64,000 nt of DNA from a candidate division KSB1 bacterium (GCA_034521575.1 JAXHMJ010000005.1:2232001-2296000), one strand, 5' to 3'. Shown: positions 9,236 through 18,634, counted from the stretch's first letter. Numbers and translations are program-made. The notes: generated from the sequence alone by a model not told the origin.

Positions 9236-10186
9236 ATGTCCATAGAGTATTCAACTCCCCTGACCCGGGCCTGGAACCGAATGAAATCCATTTTGTTTCA
9301 GCCGTTCAATATTGAAGTATGGTTCAAACTTGGCTTTACCGCTTTTCTTGCCGGTTTAGTGGACAGCAGCAACGGTGGCGGAGGAGGAGGCGCCCGGGAC
9401 GGCATGGACAATTTTAAATTCAGCAATGTGGTGAACTGGCCCTATGAAGCCTGGTCCTGGCTGCAGGAGCATCCGGGCTGGTTCTTTTTTGCAATGATGA
9501 TCGCTGTACTTGCCCTTGCATTGTTTTTGGTATTTCTGTGGCTGAGCTCTCGGGGTAAATTCATGCTGCTGGATAATGTGGTGCACAACCGGGCTAACGT
9601 TTCAGCGCCCTGGAAAGAGTACAAAACCGAGGCAAATTCTTTATTTTTGTGGAGGCTGGGGTTCAGCGCCATCGTGCTGCTTGTGGTTTTGGTCTTTCTG
9701 AGACATATCTGGCAAAAAGCCGTGGTTTTCAGCGAGAATTCGTTTGCACAGCATGTGCCGATTCTGTTCATCCTGCAGACAGCCCTGTTTTTCTTTTTAA
9801 TTGTCATCTTGTTTCTTTATGTCAAAATGCTTCTGGAATCGTTTGTCATTCCTGTCATGTACAAACACCGAATTCGCGCTTCTGAAGCCTGGAACCGATT
9901 TTTAAAGATTCACTGGGATCATTTTGGATCTTTTATCCTCTATGCACTGTTTGTTCTGTTGCTGTCACTGGGCGTGGCCCTATTGATTGGAGTGGCCGGA
10001 CTGGCAACCTGCTGTCTTTTGTTTATATTGCTGGCTCTGCCGTATATCGGTTCTGTTGTTCTGTTGCCGGTTACTGTAACTTTTCGCGCATTCTCAATCG
10101 AATTTTTATCCCAATTTGGAAAAGAGTTTGATCTAGTCAGCGCCACCCGAGAAAATAAAGAATCACAAGACAGGTTACAGGAATAA
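9236..10186 (+). CDS. Polytopic membrane protein of unknown function
   Basis: A 316-residue integral membrane protein with about six hydrophobic segments, including those around residues 83-103, 140-158, 180-203 and 230-275. A glycine-rich stretch (six Gly near residues 47-52) lies in the first loop. The layout resembles uncharacterised membrane proteins with a repeated pair of helices and a central soluble loop; I do not recognise a function. GAGAGGAGG lies 6 bases before the ATG. It may share a transcript with the lipoprotein gene 46 bases downstream. Confidence 0.75.
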   Translation: MSIEYSTPLTRAWNRMKSILFQPFNIEVWFKLGFTAFLAGLVDSSNGGGGGGARDGMDNFKFSNVVNWPYEAWSWLQEHPGWFFFAMMIAVLALALFLVFLWLSSRGKFMLLDNVVHNRANVSAPWKEYKTEANSLFLWRLGFSAIVLLVVLVFLRHIWQKAVVFSENSFAQHVPILFILQTALFFFLIVILFLYVKMLLESFVIPVMYKHRIRASEAWNRFLKIHWDHFGSFILYALFVLLLSLGVALLIGVAGLATCCLLFILLALPYIGSVVLLPVTVTFRAFSIEFLSQFGKEFDLVSATRENKESQDRLQE

Positions 10187-10232
10187 TTTGAATTGAAATG
10201 GCGTTTTTTGTCTTTTTAAAAGATGGTAAACT

Positions 10233-11021
10233 ATGAAAAAAGTAATTCTGCTATTAGGTTCCATTCTGTTCATCATGTCCTGTGATATTGATCCGGGACT
10301 GGAGCCGACGCACAGCGGATTCACTGGCACGGTATATTTCAGTCATGAACCGCCATCCGGGACGGATAAGGTTATGGTTGTGGCGGTACGCAATTTTCCA
10401 CCGTCCGGCGTGACGGATCTTATCACAGGGCCCTCCCTGTCTTTGTCTTCTGATTCTGCGACCTACGAGTTTTATACTCCAGAAGGAACCTATGAAGCCG
10501 TAGGAGTGGTCTGGAAGGAGCAAGGACAGGCCTGGTCGATCTCCAACATTATCGGGATTTATTTTCCCACGTCCGATTACTTTACGCCGGGGCAGGTGCA
10601 CATCGGTTCTTCAACCACTGTGGTAGAGTCAATTGATATCAATGCCGACTTTAGCCGGGCGGCTCCGGCATCAAACAGCGGCATTCGTGGAACTTTAAAC
10701 GTCAAAGGTGAGTGGCCTCCGTCTGCTTTATCCGTGCCGCTTGCCGCCTCGCAAGGCGGTCTGCCCACAAGCCTTTTGGATATAGAATTCGGTCTGCCGA
10801 TTCAGGCCGGATTCAAATCCGCTTCTTACAGTCTGTCACTTCCACCGGGCACCTACAATCTTGTCGGCGCCCTGCTCGTTAAAAAAGATAAACCGGTCGG
10901 GCTTGAGAGCCTAGCCGGTTATTATAAGAATATACCCACCAGCGTGCTGCCGTCAGCTGTAACCATTGAAACCGATACAAGCTGGGTTGAGCCGGTCGAT
11001 ATAAACCTGTTCTTTAATTAA
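10233..11021 (+). CDS. Lipoprotein with two similar beta domains
   Basis: A 262-residue lipoprotein; the signal ends in the lipobox LFIMSC at residues 12-17. The mature part holds two related segments, each with a 'GTYxxVG' strand (PEGTYEAVGVV near residue 85 and PPGTYNLVGALL near residue 205) followed by a GYY/GIYF-type turn. This suggests two copies of a carboxypeptidase-regulatory-like beta sandwich. It lies 15 bases before the TonB-dependent receptor, so it may act as that receptor's surface partner. That role is inferred from position only. Confidence 0.75.
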   Translation: MKKVILLLGSILFIMSCDIDPGLEPTHSGFTGTVYFSHEPPSGTDKVMVVAVRNFPPSGVTDLITGPSLSLSSDSATYEFYTPEGTYEAVGVVWKEQGQAWSISNIIGIYFPTSDYFTPGQVHIGSSTTVVESIDINADFSRAAPASNSGIRGTLNVKGEWPPSALSVPLAASQGGLPTSLLDIEFGLPIQAGFKSASYSLSLPPGTYNLVGALLVKKDKPVGLESLAGYYKNIPTSVLPSAVTIETDTSWVEPVDINLFFN

Positions 11022-11036
11022 AAGTGGGCTTTTCAC

Positions 11037-12063
11037 ATGCGTTTTATACTTTTGTTGATCATTCCCGTGCTGTTAAATTCGGCTGTACCCACGGGCAAAA
11101 TCGCAGGCACAGTAAACGATGTTGAAACAGGCGAACCTTTACCGGGAGTCAATGTCACGCTATCCGGCACGGTGATGGGTGACGCCTCCGGTCGTGACGG
11201 CTCATTTCTCATAGAACGGATCCCGGCAGGCGAGTATCGTGTACGCGCAGTTATGATGGGCTATCGACAGGATACCGTGCGCGTACAGGTGCATCTTTCA
11301 CAAACCACACGCATCCGGTTTGAACTGTCTCCAGTCATTTTGGACACACCGGAACTGGAGGTCACGGCCAACAAACGTCGTCAGAGCATCCAGGACACAC
11401 CCGCCAGCATTGGACTGATGACCCGCCGGGATGTGCAGCGCTTTAACAACAATTATGCAAACGAACTGCTGCAGCATGCCTCCGGCGTTAATTTTGTCGG
11501 CACCCAAATCAATATCCGGGGATCATCCGGATTCAATTACGGCGCCGGAAGCCGGGTGCTGCTTCTGGTGGACGGCGTACCGGTCATGCCGGGGGATTCC
11601 GGCAATCTGAAATGGGATCTGGTTCCCGCCACCCAGATCGAACGGGTAGAGATTATCAAGGGAGCCGGATCGGCGTTGTACGGTTCAAGCGCCTTGGGCG
11701 GGGTGATTAATATCATTACCAAGGATATTTCGCCGCAACCCATCCTGCATACCCGTCTATCAGCCGGAGCGTACGACGAACCGCGCCATGAACTGTGGCA
11801 GTGGTCAGACCGCGTTCGCCTGTACAACAATATCGATGTGGATTACAGTCGCCAGTTGAATGACCGTCTTTCCGTTTTTGCTGCGGCCGGAAGGCATGAA
11901 TCCATGGGCTATGCCCAGAACAGCGAATACCTGCGTCACAATGCCTCTTTGAAACTGCATTCGAAATGGAGTTCAAACCAGAACGCCACCCTCTCTCTGA
12001 ACTGGGAAGGCGGTCGACGTGAAGACGGGTTAATGTGGGAGAGCCAGCGACATGCCCTGAAAA
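11037..12063 (+). CDS. TonB-dependent receptor, N-terminal part (frameshifted)
   Basis: 5' part of an outer-membrane TonB-dependent receptor. A signal peptide is followed by a carboxypeptidase D-like regulatory domain (GTVNDVETGEPLPGVNV, residues about 22-100), common in Bacteroidetes receptors. Next comes the plug domain, with DTPASIGLMTRRDVQR, NIRGSSG, VLLLVDGVP and IERVEIIKGAGSALYGSSA, and then the first barrel strands. The frame is lost at the AAAA run at about 12060-12063: with one A fewer the product reads HALKVDAEALGDYV. The shifted frame runs on to 12206 without homology. The ligand is unknown. Confidence 0.85.
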
Positions 12064-13167
12064 GTGGATGCGGAGGCGCTCGGCGATTATGTGGATTCCA
12101 ACAAACTGGGAGCCAACCTGTTTCACCGCTGGGTGCTGCGCCCCAATCTGGCATTAAAAACCCGCTTATCCTATTTTCGCAATTACTGGAAAAATGTGTT
12201 TCATGACAATCGAACCTCCTCAACCGCGCAAAAATTTGGAGCCGAAATTCAGACGGAACTGCAGATAACAGATGAGCATGCGCTTATACTGGGTACTGAA
12301 GAAAGCCTGGATCGCGTTCAATCAGGCCTGGTCGGGGATCATAATCAGTATTCATTGTCCGGGTACATTCAAAACGAACAAAATCTCCTTTCCACTGTAC
12401 AGCTCACCGTTGGCACGCGTTATGATTATCATTATGTGGATACAGGATTTGAGGATTCCAAATGGAGTCCCAAAATCGGCCTGGTCTGGCATGTTCAGCC
12501 GAGCCTGACATTGCGAACCTCTTCCGGCCGTGGCTTCAGGGCCGCTTCCATGTCGGAACGATTTTCCGATTCGGTGTATTCCGGATTGCGCATCACTCCC
12601 AATCCCGGTTTGAAATCCGAGACCTCCTGGTCGCATGATCTGGGCTTAAACTGGCAGCCCGCGGCGTTTGCTTATTTGGATGTATCCGCATTCTGGAGTG
12701 ATTACTGGGATCTGATCGAACCGGAACCGAATGCCAATCAGGTTATTCAGTTTATCAACGTCACCCGTGCCCGTATCACCGGTATTGAATCCATGCTTAA
12801 ATTCTTTGCGCATCGCAATATTATGGTCGAACTCTCGTATACATTAATGCATCCCCGGGACCTGGATTTGAACGATGTACTGGCTTACAGACCGCGTCAC
12901 ATAGCCAAAGCCGCCGTGAATTGGCGTTATCATGACGTTGAAGTGGGTGCGAACTACCGGTATATATCACGCTTTGAAAAGGTCAAAGTCTATCCATTGG
13001 ATAACCGGGTCGCACAAAAAGTTATGAACGCACGTGTTTCCTGGCATTTAGACCCGATCACCCTTTCTGTTGATGTAAACAATCTATTCAATTACAATTA
13101 TGTTCAAATGGAACGCAATCTTGAACCCATTCGTCATTACACATTGACCCTCTCGGGCACGTTTTAA
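12064..13167 (+). CDS. TonB-dependent receptor, C-terminal barrel part
   Basis: Continuation of the receptor in the next frame: alternating amphipathic strands of the beta barrel. It ends with the TonB box-distal signature: NARVSWHLDPITLSVDVNNLFNYNY, in short 'V.NLFNYNY' near the end, and a last strand finishing in Phe (LTLSGTF), as needed for Bam-mediated insertion. Joined to the preceding part the receptor would be about 710 residues, a normal family size. The GTG at 12064 is only where the frame opens, not a real start. Confidence 0.85.
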   Translation: MDAEALGDYVDSNKLGANLFHRWVLRPNLALKTRLSYFRNYWKNVFHDNRTSSTAQKFGAEIQTELQITDEHALILGTEESLDRVQSGLVGDHNQYSLSGYIQNEQNLLSTVQLTVGTRYDYHYVDTGFEDSKWSPKIGLVWHVQPSLTLRTSSGRGFRAASMSERFSDSVYSGLRITPNPGLKSETSWSHDLGLNWQPAAFAYLDVSAFWSDYWDLIEPEPNANQVIQFINVTRARITGIESMLKFFAHRNIMVELSYTLMHPRDLDLNDVLAYRPRHIAKAAVNWRYHDVEVGANYRYISRFEKVKVYPLDNRVAQKVMNARVSWHLDPITLSVDVNNLFNYNYVQMERNLEPIRHYTLTLSGTF

Positions 13168-13243
13168 TACTTTCTGAGGCAGTGTCCGTGAAACATGCAT
13201 GTCATGTCTGCGTATTAAGATAGGACCTTAAGGAGGAATTATC

Positions 13244-13891
13244 ATGAGACGAATTGTTCTGCTGCTTTGTATTGTCGTGCCAGGCCTGTCAGGATTTGTC
13301 CTGGCCGATAATCACGTAAACGTAACCTTTGATGATCTCAAACTAAAATTAGAGATCGAAAACGAACTTTATATCTTTTTCCGGGCAAGTGAGTTATTTA
13401 TTGAAAACGAAAAAGAAAAGGATGAACTGGTCATTACCCAGGATTTCAAACTCTATCACGGCAAAACTCCCATTCATCTAAATGAAAAACAAACCGAACT
13501 GACCCAAGAATACTATGAGCTTGCCGACTGTTCTTTTGAAATGCTGCATGACATCAAAGATCAGGGCATAGAAATCGGTCTGGATGGCGCTGCCCTGGGT
13601 TTGAAAGCAATCGGCCGTGTATTCAGACTGCTTTCACCGCATTACGATGCAGAGGATCTGGAGCGGGACATGGAATCAGAAGGCGAATCCCTGGAAAAAC
13701 GGGGAGAAGAGCTGGAAAAAGCGGCGGATCGATTTGAGGAAACCCTCGATCATCTGGGAGATGTTTATGAAGAAATGCTGCAAAGCATTCCGGAATTACA
13801 GAACATCGACTGGCTGCCGTCAGAATGGAATCATGATTATGATTATGAAATAAATTCGGAACCCGAATCTGAAAACACAGAGGACTATTGA
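13244..13891 (+). CDS. Secreted acidic helical protein, unknown function
   Basis: A 215-residue exported protein: signal peptide to about residue 21 (FVLA-DNH), then a short beta part (residues 25-85) and a long charged helical part (about residues 90-185) rich in Glu, with ESEGESLEKRGEELEK as probable coiled coil. The C-terminus is acidic (SEPESENTEDY). AAGGAGG lies 8 bases before the ATG. The layout faintly recalls the DUF2884/YggN family, without clear motifs. The gene ends in TGATG, one base into the following peptidase fragment, so the two were once coupled. Confidence 0.7.
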   Translation: MRRIVLLLCIVVPGLSGFVLADNHVNVTFDDLKLKLEIENELYIFFRASELFIENEKEKDELVITQDFKLYHGKTPIHLNEKQTELTQEYYELADCSFEMLHDIKDQGIEIGLDGAALGLKAIGRVFRLLSPHYDAEDLERDMESEGESLEKRGEELEKAADRFEETLDHLGDVYEEMLQSIPELQNIDWLPSEWNHDYDYEINSEPESENTEDY

Positions 13892-14049
13892 TGAAATCGC
13901 AAAGAAACCGGATTGGAGCCTTTTTAATGCTCTTTGTAACAATTGCAGCCGCAGAGTTGCCCAACCCCCTAAACCCGGTCAACATGGACACCTCCGTGTC
14001 ACCCGGAGAAAACTTTTTTCTTTATGCAGGAATTTTATCAGGCGTTTGA
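13891..14049 (+). pseudogene. N-terminal remnant of an M13 (neprilysin/PepO-type) peptidase
   Basis: 52 codons: a signal peptide (AFLMLFVTIAAAE) followed by NPVNMDTSVSPGENFFLYA, the conserved beginning of secreted M13 zinc peptidases ('NMDTSVxPGDDFYxY'). The frame then ends at TGA, and no HExxH or other peptidase sequence follows before the terminator at 14111. The rest, about 600 residues, is missing, so this is a 3'-truncated remnant. The start overlaps the upstream stop (TGATG). Confidence 0.65.
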
Positions 14050-14110
14050 TATTAAATCAGAAATGTCGATGTATTTTCCCCTGGAAAATCGATCAAGAAT
14101 ATGGTAATAA

Positions 14111-14134
14111 TAAAGCCCCGAAAACGGGGCTTTA
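14111..14134. terminator. Bidirectional terminator between the M13 remnant and hsp20
   Basis: TAAAGCCCCG, loop AAAA, CGGGGCTTTA: a perfect 10-bp stem with A- and T-rich flanks on either side. It lies just past the end of the minus-strand hsp20 gene and after the plus-strand fragment, so it can serve both. Confidence 0.85.
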
Positions 14135-14142
14135 TTTATCTC

Positions 14143-14561
14143 TTACTGAATTTCAATTTGTCTTGTTTTGGCTTCCTCGGCTTTCGGTAGAATTAACTGC
14201 AGCACACCGTCTTTGTATTCCGCTTTGACTTTGCTGTCATCAACCTTGTTGGGAAGTCTCAGTGAACGCTGAAAGGCACCAAAGCTTCGTTCCTCGCAGT
14301 AGCAGTTTCCTCTTCCTGCTTTTCCTGGCTTTTCCGCTCTCCTTTGATGGTCAACACATTTTCATCAATGGAAATATTGATATCTTTTTTGCTCATACCG
14401 GGTAGATCGGCCATGATTTTGTAAGCATCTTTATTTTCTTTGACATCAACACGGGGCGCCCAGGTTACAGAGTCTTCTTCATAATCTCCATACGTTTCAT
14501 TGAGGAAACGATCAACAAAACGGCTGAAATCAGTTGTTGGGTTACGTCGAATGAGATACAT
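14143..14561 (-). CDS. Small heat-shock protein Hsp20 (frameshifted)
   Basis: ATP-independent chaperone with an alpha-crystallin domain. The first part, from the ATG at 14561 (AGGAGG upstream), reads VDVKENKDAYKIMADLPGM and ISIDENVLTIKGERK. The frame breaks at the TTT run at 14306-14308. With one more coding-strand A it continues as CYCEERSFGAFQRSLRLP, then VKAEYKDGVLQLILPKAEE, ending at 14143. The repaired protein is about 139 residues, the normal size, and contains the conserved GVLxLxLPK strand. As read, the product would stop at 14259 without that strand and be non-functional. A sequencing indel is the simplest explanation. Confidence 0.88.
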
Positions 14562-14865
14562 AGTATACCTCCTTTATTGATTAAATCATTGTCTTTATTT
14601 CCACATATTCACTCTATACATATACAATTTGCATGCCAAAGCCTTAAATTTTTTTAACCCACTGTTTTTTCAACAATAACATAACTATGCCATGCAGATA
14701 TATCAATACGTCATTTTGTCACGCTTGTGCCACTTGTTGTGTGTTGCCGTCATTTTGGCAGACAGTGTGCCACACACAGATTTTTACAATAATTTTATGA
14801 ATAAAGCAGATGGTAATTGTGTTATAATAGTAAAGAAGCTGCTCATTAAATCGGGAGAAATGCTT

Positions 14866-15231
14866 ATGTATCAAGTGGTACATGAAACGGACGGACACAT
14901 TGAATTATCATTATGGAGTACGGTGACTGAGGAAGAATTCAAACAGGTCATTCATCAGTTGGAATCCCTGTGCACCAGTCATCAGAAAATCCATGTACTT
15001 TTGGACGCAGCCAGGATGGAAAAATATGATTTTAATATCTATATTGAAGAATTTGATTTTTACAAAAAATACAAAGAACATCTTGGCCGTGTGGCGCTGG
15101 TGTCTGACAAAGCATTTGAAAAATTTATGACAGGCGTGTTCTCCAAATTCAGCCAGATAGAATTCAAATCATTTGGAGATGCTGAAATTGAAAAGGCGCG
15201 CGAATTTATATTCCCGTCTCGTTTACCGTAA
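14866..15231 (+). CDS. SpoIIAA/STAS-like protein
   Basis: A 121-residue cytoplasmic protein resembling the SpoIIAA-like (DUF3478) family, a STAS fold seen in single-domain proteins of unknown role. HVLLDAARMEKYDF forms the central strand and loop. DFYKKYKEHLGRVALVSDKAFEKFM and the C-terminal FGDAEIEKAREFI match the family pattern (quoted in short pieces here). The frame is open from 14692, but GGGAGA at 14853-14858 favours the ATG at 14866; the ATG at 14860 is too close to it. Confidence 0.8.
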   Translation: MYQVVHETDGHIELSLWSTVTEEEFKQVIHQLESLCTSHQKIHVLLDAARMEKYDFNIYIEEFDFYKKYKEHLGRVALVSDKAFEKFMTGVFSKFSQIEFKSFGDAEIEKAREFIFPSRLP

Positions 15232-15245
15232 ATTGCCTATCAAAA

Positions 15246-15274
15246 AACCCTCTGTTTAAAATGCACAGGGGGTT
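15246..15274 (-). terminator. Terminator of the histidine kinase-response regulator operon
   Basis: A 10-bp stem with one G-U pair (AACCCCCTGT on the minus strand) and a 9-base loop, followed on the minus strand by TTTTTTG. It lies 48 bases past the response regulator stop. Confidence 0.6.
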
Positions 15275-15321
15275 CTTAAAAATAGCAGGGGATCTTGAAT
15301 GCGATTAAAAAAAGCAGTCCT

Positions 15322-16023
15322 TTATTGCTTCTGAAACATATATCCGGCGCTGCGGATACTTTTAAAAAATACCGGCCGTGAAGGATTGGGCTCAAAATAT
15401 TTACGCAACCGCATAATAAAAATATCAACGGTTCGTGTTTCTATCTCCGGATTGGTATGCCAAACATTTTCAAGCAGCTCGCGTCTGGAAACAACTTTTC
15501 CTTCATGTTCCACCAAATAACGCAGCACCATGGCTTCGTGCTGGGTCAGCTGAACCGAGGTATCCCCCGTCACAGCAGTCAAATTATTAAAATCGACTTT
15601 ATTTTCACCAAAGCGCACCAGCGGTTGAGAGGCGGACATATCCTGGTACCACTGTTTGCGTTTCAGCATACCTTTTACGCGCAGCAAGAGTTCTTTAAGA
15701 TGAAACGGCTTGGTTAAATAATCATCCGCACCGCTTTCCAGCCCCTGAATGCGATCGTCCAGACTGGTGCGTGCAGTCAGCATGAGAATGGGGATTTGTG
15801 GTTGCCTCTTGCGCACAATAGCAGCAATTTCAAAACCGTCATAATAGGGCAGCATAATATCAAGAATGATCAGATCATATTGATTATCCTGAAATAAACG
15901 GATCGCCTCCCTGCCGTCGGCGGCCCGTGTTACAGAATAGCCTTCTTCCTTCAAGTTGAACATCAATCCCTGAGCCAGACTGTCCTCATCTTCCACAAGC
16001 AGAATATGTTGTTGATCGCTCAT
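15322..16023 (-). CDS. OmpR/PhoB-family response regulator
   Basis: DNA-binding response regulator, 233 residues. The receiver domain (residues 1-120) has the acidic pair in VEDEDS, the phospho-acceptor Asp in LIILDIMLPYYDG, Thr in LTARTS and Lys in YLTKPF. The C-terminal winged helix (about 135-230) has LTQHEAMVLRYLVEH and the recognition-helix region VDIFIMRLRKYF. It begins one base after the stop of the histidine kinase, so they form one operon. The target genes are unknown. Confidence 0.95.
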   Translation of the reverse strand: MSDQQHILLVEDEDSLAQGLMFNLKEEGYSVTRAADGREAIRLFQDNQYDLIILDIMLPYYDGFEIAAIVRKRQPQIPILMLTARTSLDDRIQGLESGADDYLTKPFHLKELLLRVKGMLKRKQWYQDMSASQPLVRFGENKVDFNNLTAVTGDTSVQLTQHEAMVLRYLVEHEGKVVSRRELLENVWHTNPEIETRTVDIFIMRLRKYFEPNPSRPVFFKSIRSAGYMFQKQ

Positions 16024-16024
16024 A

Positions 16025-17014
16025 CTATCCCTTGCTCATCTGTTTTAGTTTTTTCAACGTGCGGCGGCTTACATTGGGATGCACCGGCAGTTGGATGGTG
16101 AATACAGTTCCCTGCCCCGGTCCTTTGCTTGAAACCGTAATGCGTCCGCGATGGTAACGAATAATTTCGCGAACCCAATACAAACCCAGTCCGGTTCCTT
16201 TTACATTGGGACTGTTTTTATCATGAATGCGATGGAATTTTTGAAACACCTTTTTCTGCTTACGAGGCGGCAGACCGATGCCGTGATCCCGAAAGCACAG
16301 AATTACATATTTTAGATTCTGTGATATATGAATATCAATCTGAACCGGAGATTGTGAATATTTAATTGCATTGTCAAACAAATTATTCATCACAATTTGC
16401 ATGGCGTTCTGATCTGCAATGATGGTGCTATCGGTTTTCCCAATGACTCGCACTTGATCCGGGACAAGCTTGAATTGTCTCCGGGCTTCTTCAATCAATT
16501 GCTCAAAAAAGTCCTGCGCAGATACCGCATGAAAATCATGTGCTATCTTTTTTTGTTCCATGCGCGCAATATTCAGGATCGAACTGATTAACTGATTCAA
16601 TCGTTCGGTATCCTGCTGCATCATATTAATAAACTCAATTTGCTGTTCGCGTGACACTTCCCGCGCCTGCATGGTCTCCAGATACAATTGAATTGATGAC
16701 AGGGGAGATTTGAGTTCATGCGTGACATTGGCGATAAAATTATCGTACATGCGGCGGATGTTGATTTGCAGATTCAAATTTCTGAATATAATGGATAATG
16801 CTACAGATAATGCCACCAGCATCAACAGGCCGCCGACAAACGGTAGCCAGCTGACCGGGCGCGACAAATCGTCCGAGGCCACCCACCCTTGAATGCGGTT
16901 GAATACCACATGATTGGAAACATACCAGTAAATCCACAATCCTACCAGTGATAACCAAACCACTTGTGCGATGACAAACAGAATAATATGACGAACCACG
17001 GAATTTTTTTTCAC
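16025..17014 (-). CDS. Sensor histidine kinase
   Basis: Membrane sensor kinase partnered with the downstream regulator. Two helices (about residues 8-30 and 55-75 from the chosen start) enclose a short periplasmic loop. The phospho-acceptor H-box is NVTHELKSPLSS. The ATPase domain has NNLFDNAIKYS (N box), DHGIGLP (G1), FQKFHR (F) and GTGLGLYWV (G2). The frame is open to 17095, but the extra N-terminus there is basic and overlaps the divergent gene's promoter. The GTG at 17014 (VKKNSVVRHI) is therefore used, with weak ribosome-site support. The loop is short, so the signal may be sensed in the membrane. Confidence 0.9.
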   Translation of the reverse strand: MKKNSVVRHIILFVIAQVVWLSLVGLWIYWYVSNHVVFNRIQGWVASDDLSRPVSWLPFVGGLLMLVALSVALSIIFRNLNLQINIRRMYDNFIANVTHELKSPLSSIQLYLETMQAREVSREQQIEFINMMQQDTERLNQLISSILNIARMEQKKIAHDFHAVSAQDFFEQLIEEARRQFKLVPDQVRVIGKTDSTIIADQNAMQIVMNNLFDNAIKYSQSPVQIDIHISQNLKYVILCFRDHGIGLPPRKQKKVFQKFHRIHDKNSPNVKGTGLGLYWVREIIRYHRGRITVSSKGPGQGTVFTIQLPVHPNVSRRTLKKLKQMSKG

Positions 17015-17064
17015 ATCAAGGTTTCTTCTATTTACATTACTTTTACAAACCAGGGGTTTTTTAT

Positions 17065-17076
17065 TTCGTATATTAA
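17065..17076 (+). promoter_or_regulatory. Second copy of the upstream 12-mer TTCGTATATTAA
   Basis: Exact match to 9173-9184, again about 50 bases before a start codon (radical SAM gene at 17126). It lies in the gap shared with the divergent histidine kinase. Confidence 0.35.
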
Positions 17077-17125
17077 GATACAGTTTGAAAATCAAAGAAC
17101 AAACAAAAAAACAGTGAGGACCCTC

Positions 17126-18604
17126 ATGAACATATTATTCATCAATCCGGAAACTCCATCGACATTCTGGAGTTTCAAAAATGCTCTGTCTTTTGTTTCC
17201 AAGAGCGCCTCGGATATCCCACTGGGACTCGTCACCGTAGCAGCCATGCTGCCCGCTCACTGGGAAAAAAAATTAATTGATATGAATGTGGATCGGCTGC
17301 ACGACAAAGACATTCGCAATGCCGATTACATATTTCTCGGCGGCATGAATGTACAGATCAAATCTTTCAAACAAGTGATCAAACGCTGCAATGAACTGGA
17401 TACACCGGTTGTGGCCGGCGGCCCTTTGGTCACCACAGACTATCAGGAATTTTTGGGGGTAGATCATTTCATTCTGAACGAAGCCGAGATTACCTTGCCG
17501 CAATTTTTAAAAGATCTGGAAAACGGGACGCCAAAGCACATATATCAGACAGACCGCTTCCCGGATATTGACAACACACCCCGCCCCATGTGGGAACTCT
17601 TGAATATGAAAAAATATGCCAGTATGAATCTTCAATATTCCCGCGGTTGTCCGTTTGACTGTGAATTCTGCAGCATCACCATGCTCAATGGACGCAAACC
17701 GCGCACCAAGGGCCGAGATCAACTATTGAAAGAACTGGATTCATTGTACAATCAGGGGTGGCGTGGCGCTGTATTTATTGTAGATGATAACTTTATCGGA
17801 AAAAAGACAAAACTAAAACAAGACATTTTGCCAGCCCTCAGGGATTGGCAAGAACGGCATGATTATGCATTTCATTTCACCACTGAAGTGTCTTTGAATC
17901 TTGCCGATGATGACGAATTGCTCAAACTCATGGTTGAGGCCGGATTTCAGCACACGTTCATCGGAATCGAAACACCCAATGACGACAGCTTGATCGAGTG
18001 CGGTAAAATTCAAAACCAGAAACGCGACATGGTACAGTCGGTCAAAAAACTGCAAAATTACGGCCTCATAGTGTCCGGCGGATTTATTGTGGGGTTTGAT
18101 CAGGATCCGCCATCGATTTTTGAACAACAAATCCGGTTTATCCAGAGCAGCGGTATTGTGACAGCCATGGTGGGATTGCTGAACGCACCCTCCGGCACAA
18201 AATTGTTCAAGCGAATGCAGAACGAAAACCGATTGATCCATATTATGAGCGGAGATAATATGGACGGCTCGATCAACTTTGTTCCCAAAATGGAATACAA
18301 ACGCCTGATGCGCGGCTATAAACAGATTTTGACCGGAATCTATTCTCAAAAAGCCTATTACGAACGGCTAAAAACTTTTTTAAAGGAATATCAACTTCCG
18401 TTATCCGGCAAACGCAACATTACCTTGTCCGAATTAAAGGCGTTCTTCCGCTCAATCTGGAGACTGGGTGTACAGGAAAAAGGGCGGCGGTATTATTGGA
18501 AACTCATCCTGCATTGCCTGCGTCATTATCCCCACAAACTTTCCACTGCGATTACCATGGCGGTTTACGGATTTCATTTTCGCAGAGTAGTGGAGACTGT
18601 TTAA
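17126..18604 (+). CDS. B12-binding-domain radical SAM protein (DUF4070 type)
   Basis: A 492-residue enzyme. The N-terminal cobalamin-binding-like Rossmann domain (residues 1-150) has MNILFINPETP and VVAGGPLVTT. The radical SAM barrel has the cluster motif CPFDCEFC (Cys-x3-Cys-x2-Cys) near residue 172 and FVDDN-like VDDNFIG. The C-terminal part (from about residue 350, MVGLLNAPSGTKL) matches the DUF4070 region of this class, which includes methyltransferases and hopanoid- or lipid-modifying enzymes. The ATG at 17126 has GAGGA before it; the upstream open frame lies within the promoter region. The substrate cannot be stated. Confidence 0.88.
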   Translation: MNILFINPETPSTFWSFKNALSFVSKSASDIPLGLVTVAAMLPAHWEKKLIDMNVDRLHDKDIRNADYIFLGGMNVQIKSFKQVIKRCNELDTPVVAGGPLVTTDYQEFLGVDHFILNEAEITLPQFLKDLENGTPKHIYQTDRFPDIDNTPRPMWELLNMKKYASMNLQYSRGCPFDCEFCSITMLNGRKPRTKGRDQLLKELDSLYNQGWRGAVFIVDDNFIGKKTKLKQDILPALRDWQERHDYAFHFTTEVSLNLADDDELLKLMVEAGFQHTFIGIETPNDDSLIECGKIQNQKRDMVQSVKKLQNYGLIVSGGFIVGFDQDPPSIFEQQIRFIQSSGIVTAMVGLLNAPSGTKLFKRMQNENRLIHIMSGDNMDGSINFVPKMEYKRLMRGYKQILTGIYSQKAYYERLKTFLKEYQLPLSGKRNITLSELKAFFRSIWRLGVQEKGRRYYWKLILHCLRHYPHKLSTAITMAVYGFHFRRVVETV

Positions 18605-18634
18605 CTTTTGTCCAATCTGTCATAATGACATTTT

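Noticed and set aside
14143-14561. Programmed frameshifting in hsp20
   Set aside because: There is no slippery heptamer or downstream pseudoknot, the family is not known to shift, and similar one-base breaks occur in many genes here.
14800-14830. A TATAAT box before the SpoIIAA-like gene as a sigma-70 promoter
   Set aside because: The position where a -35 box should lie reads AATAAA, so the element is too weak to report.
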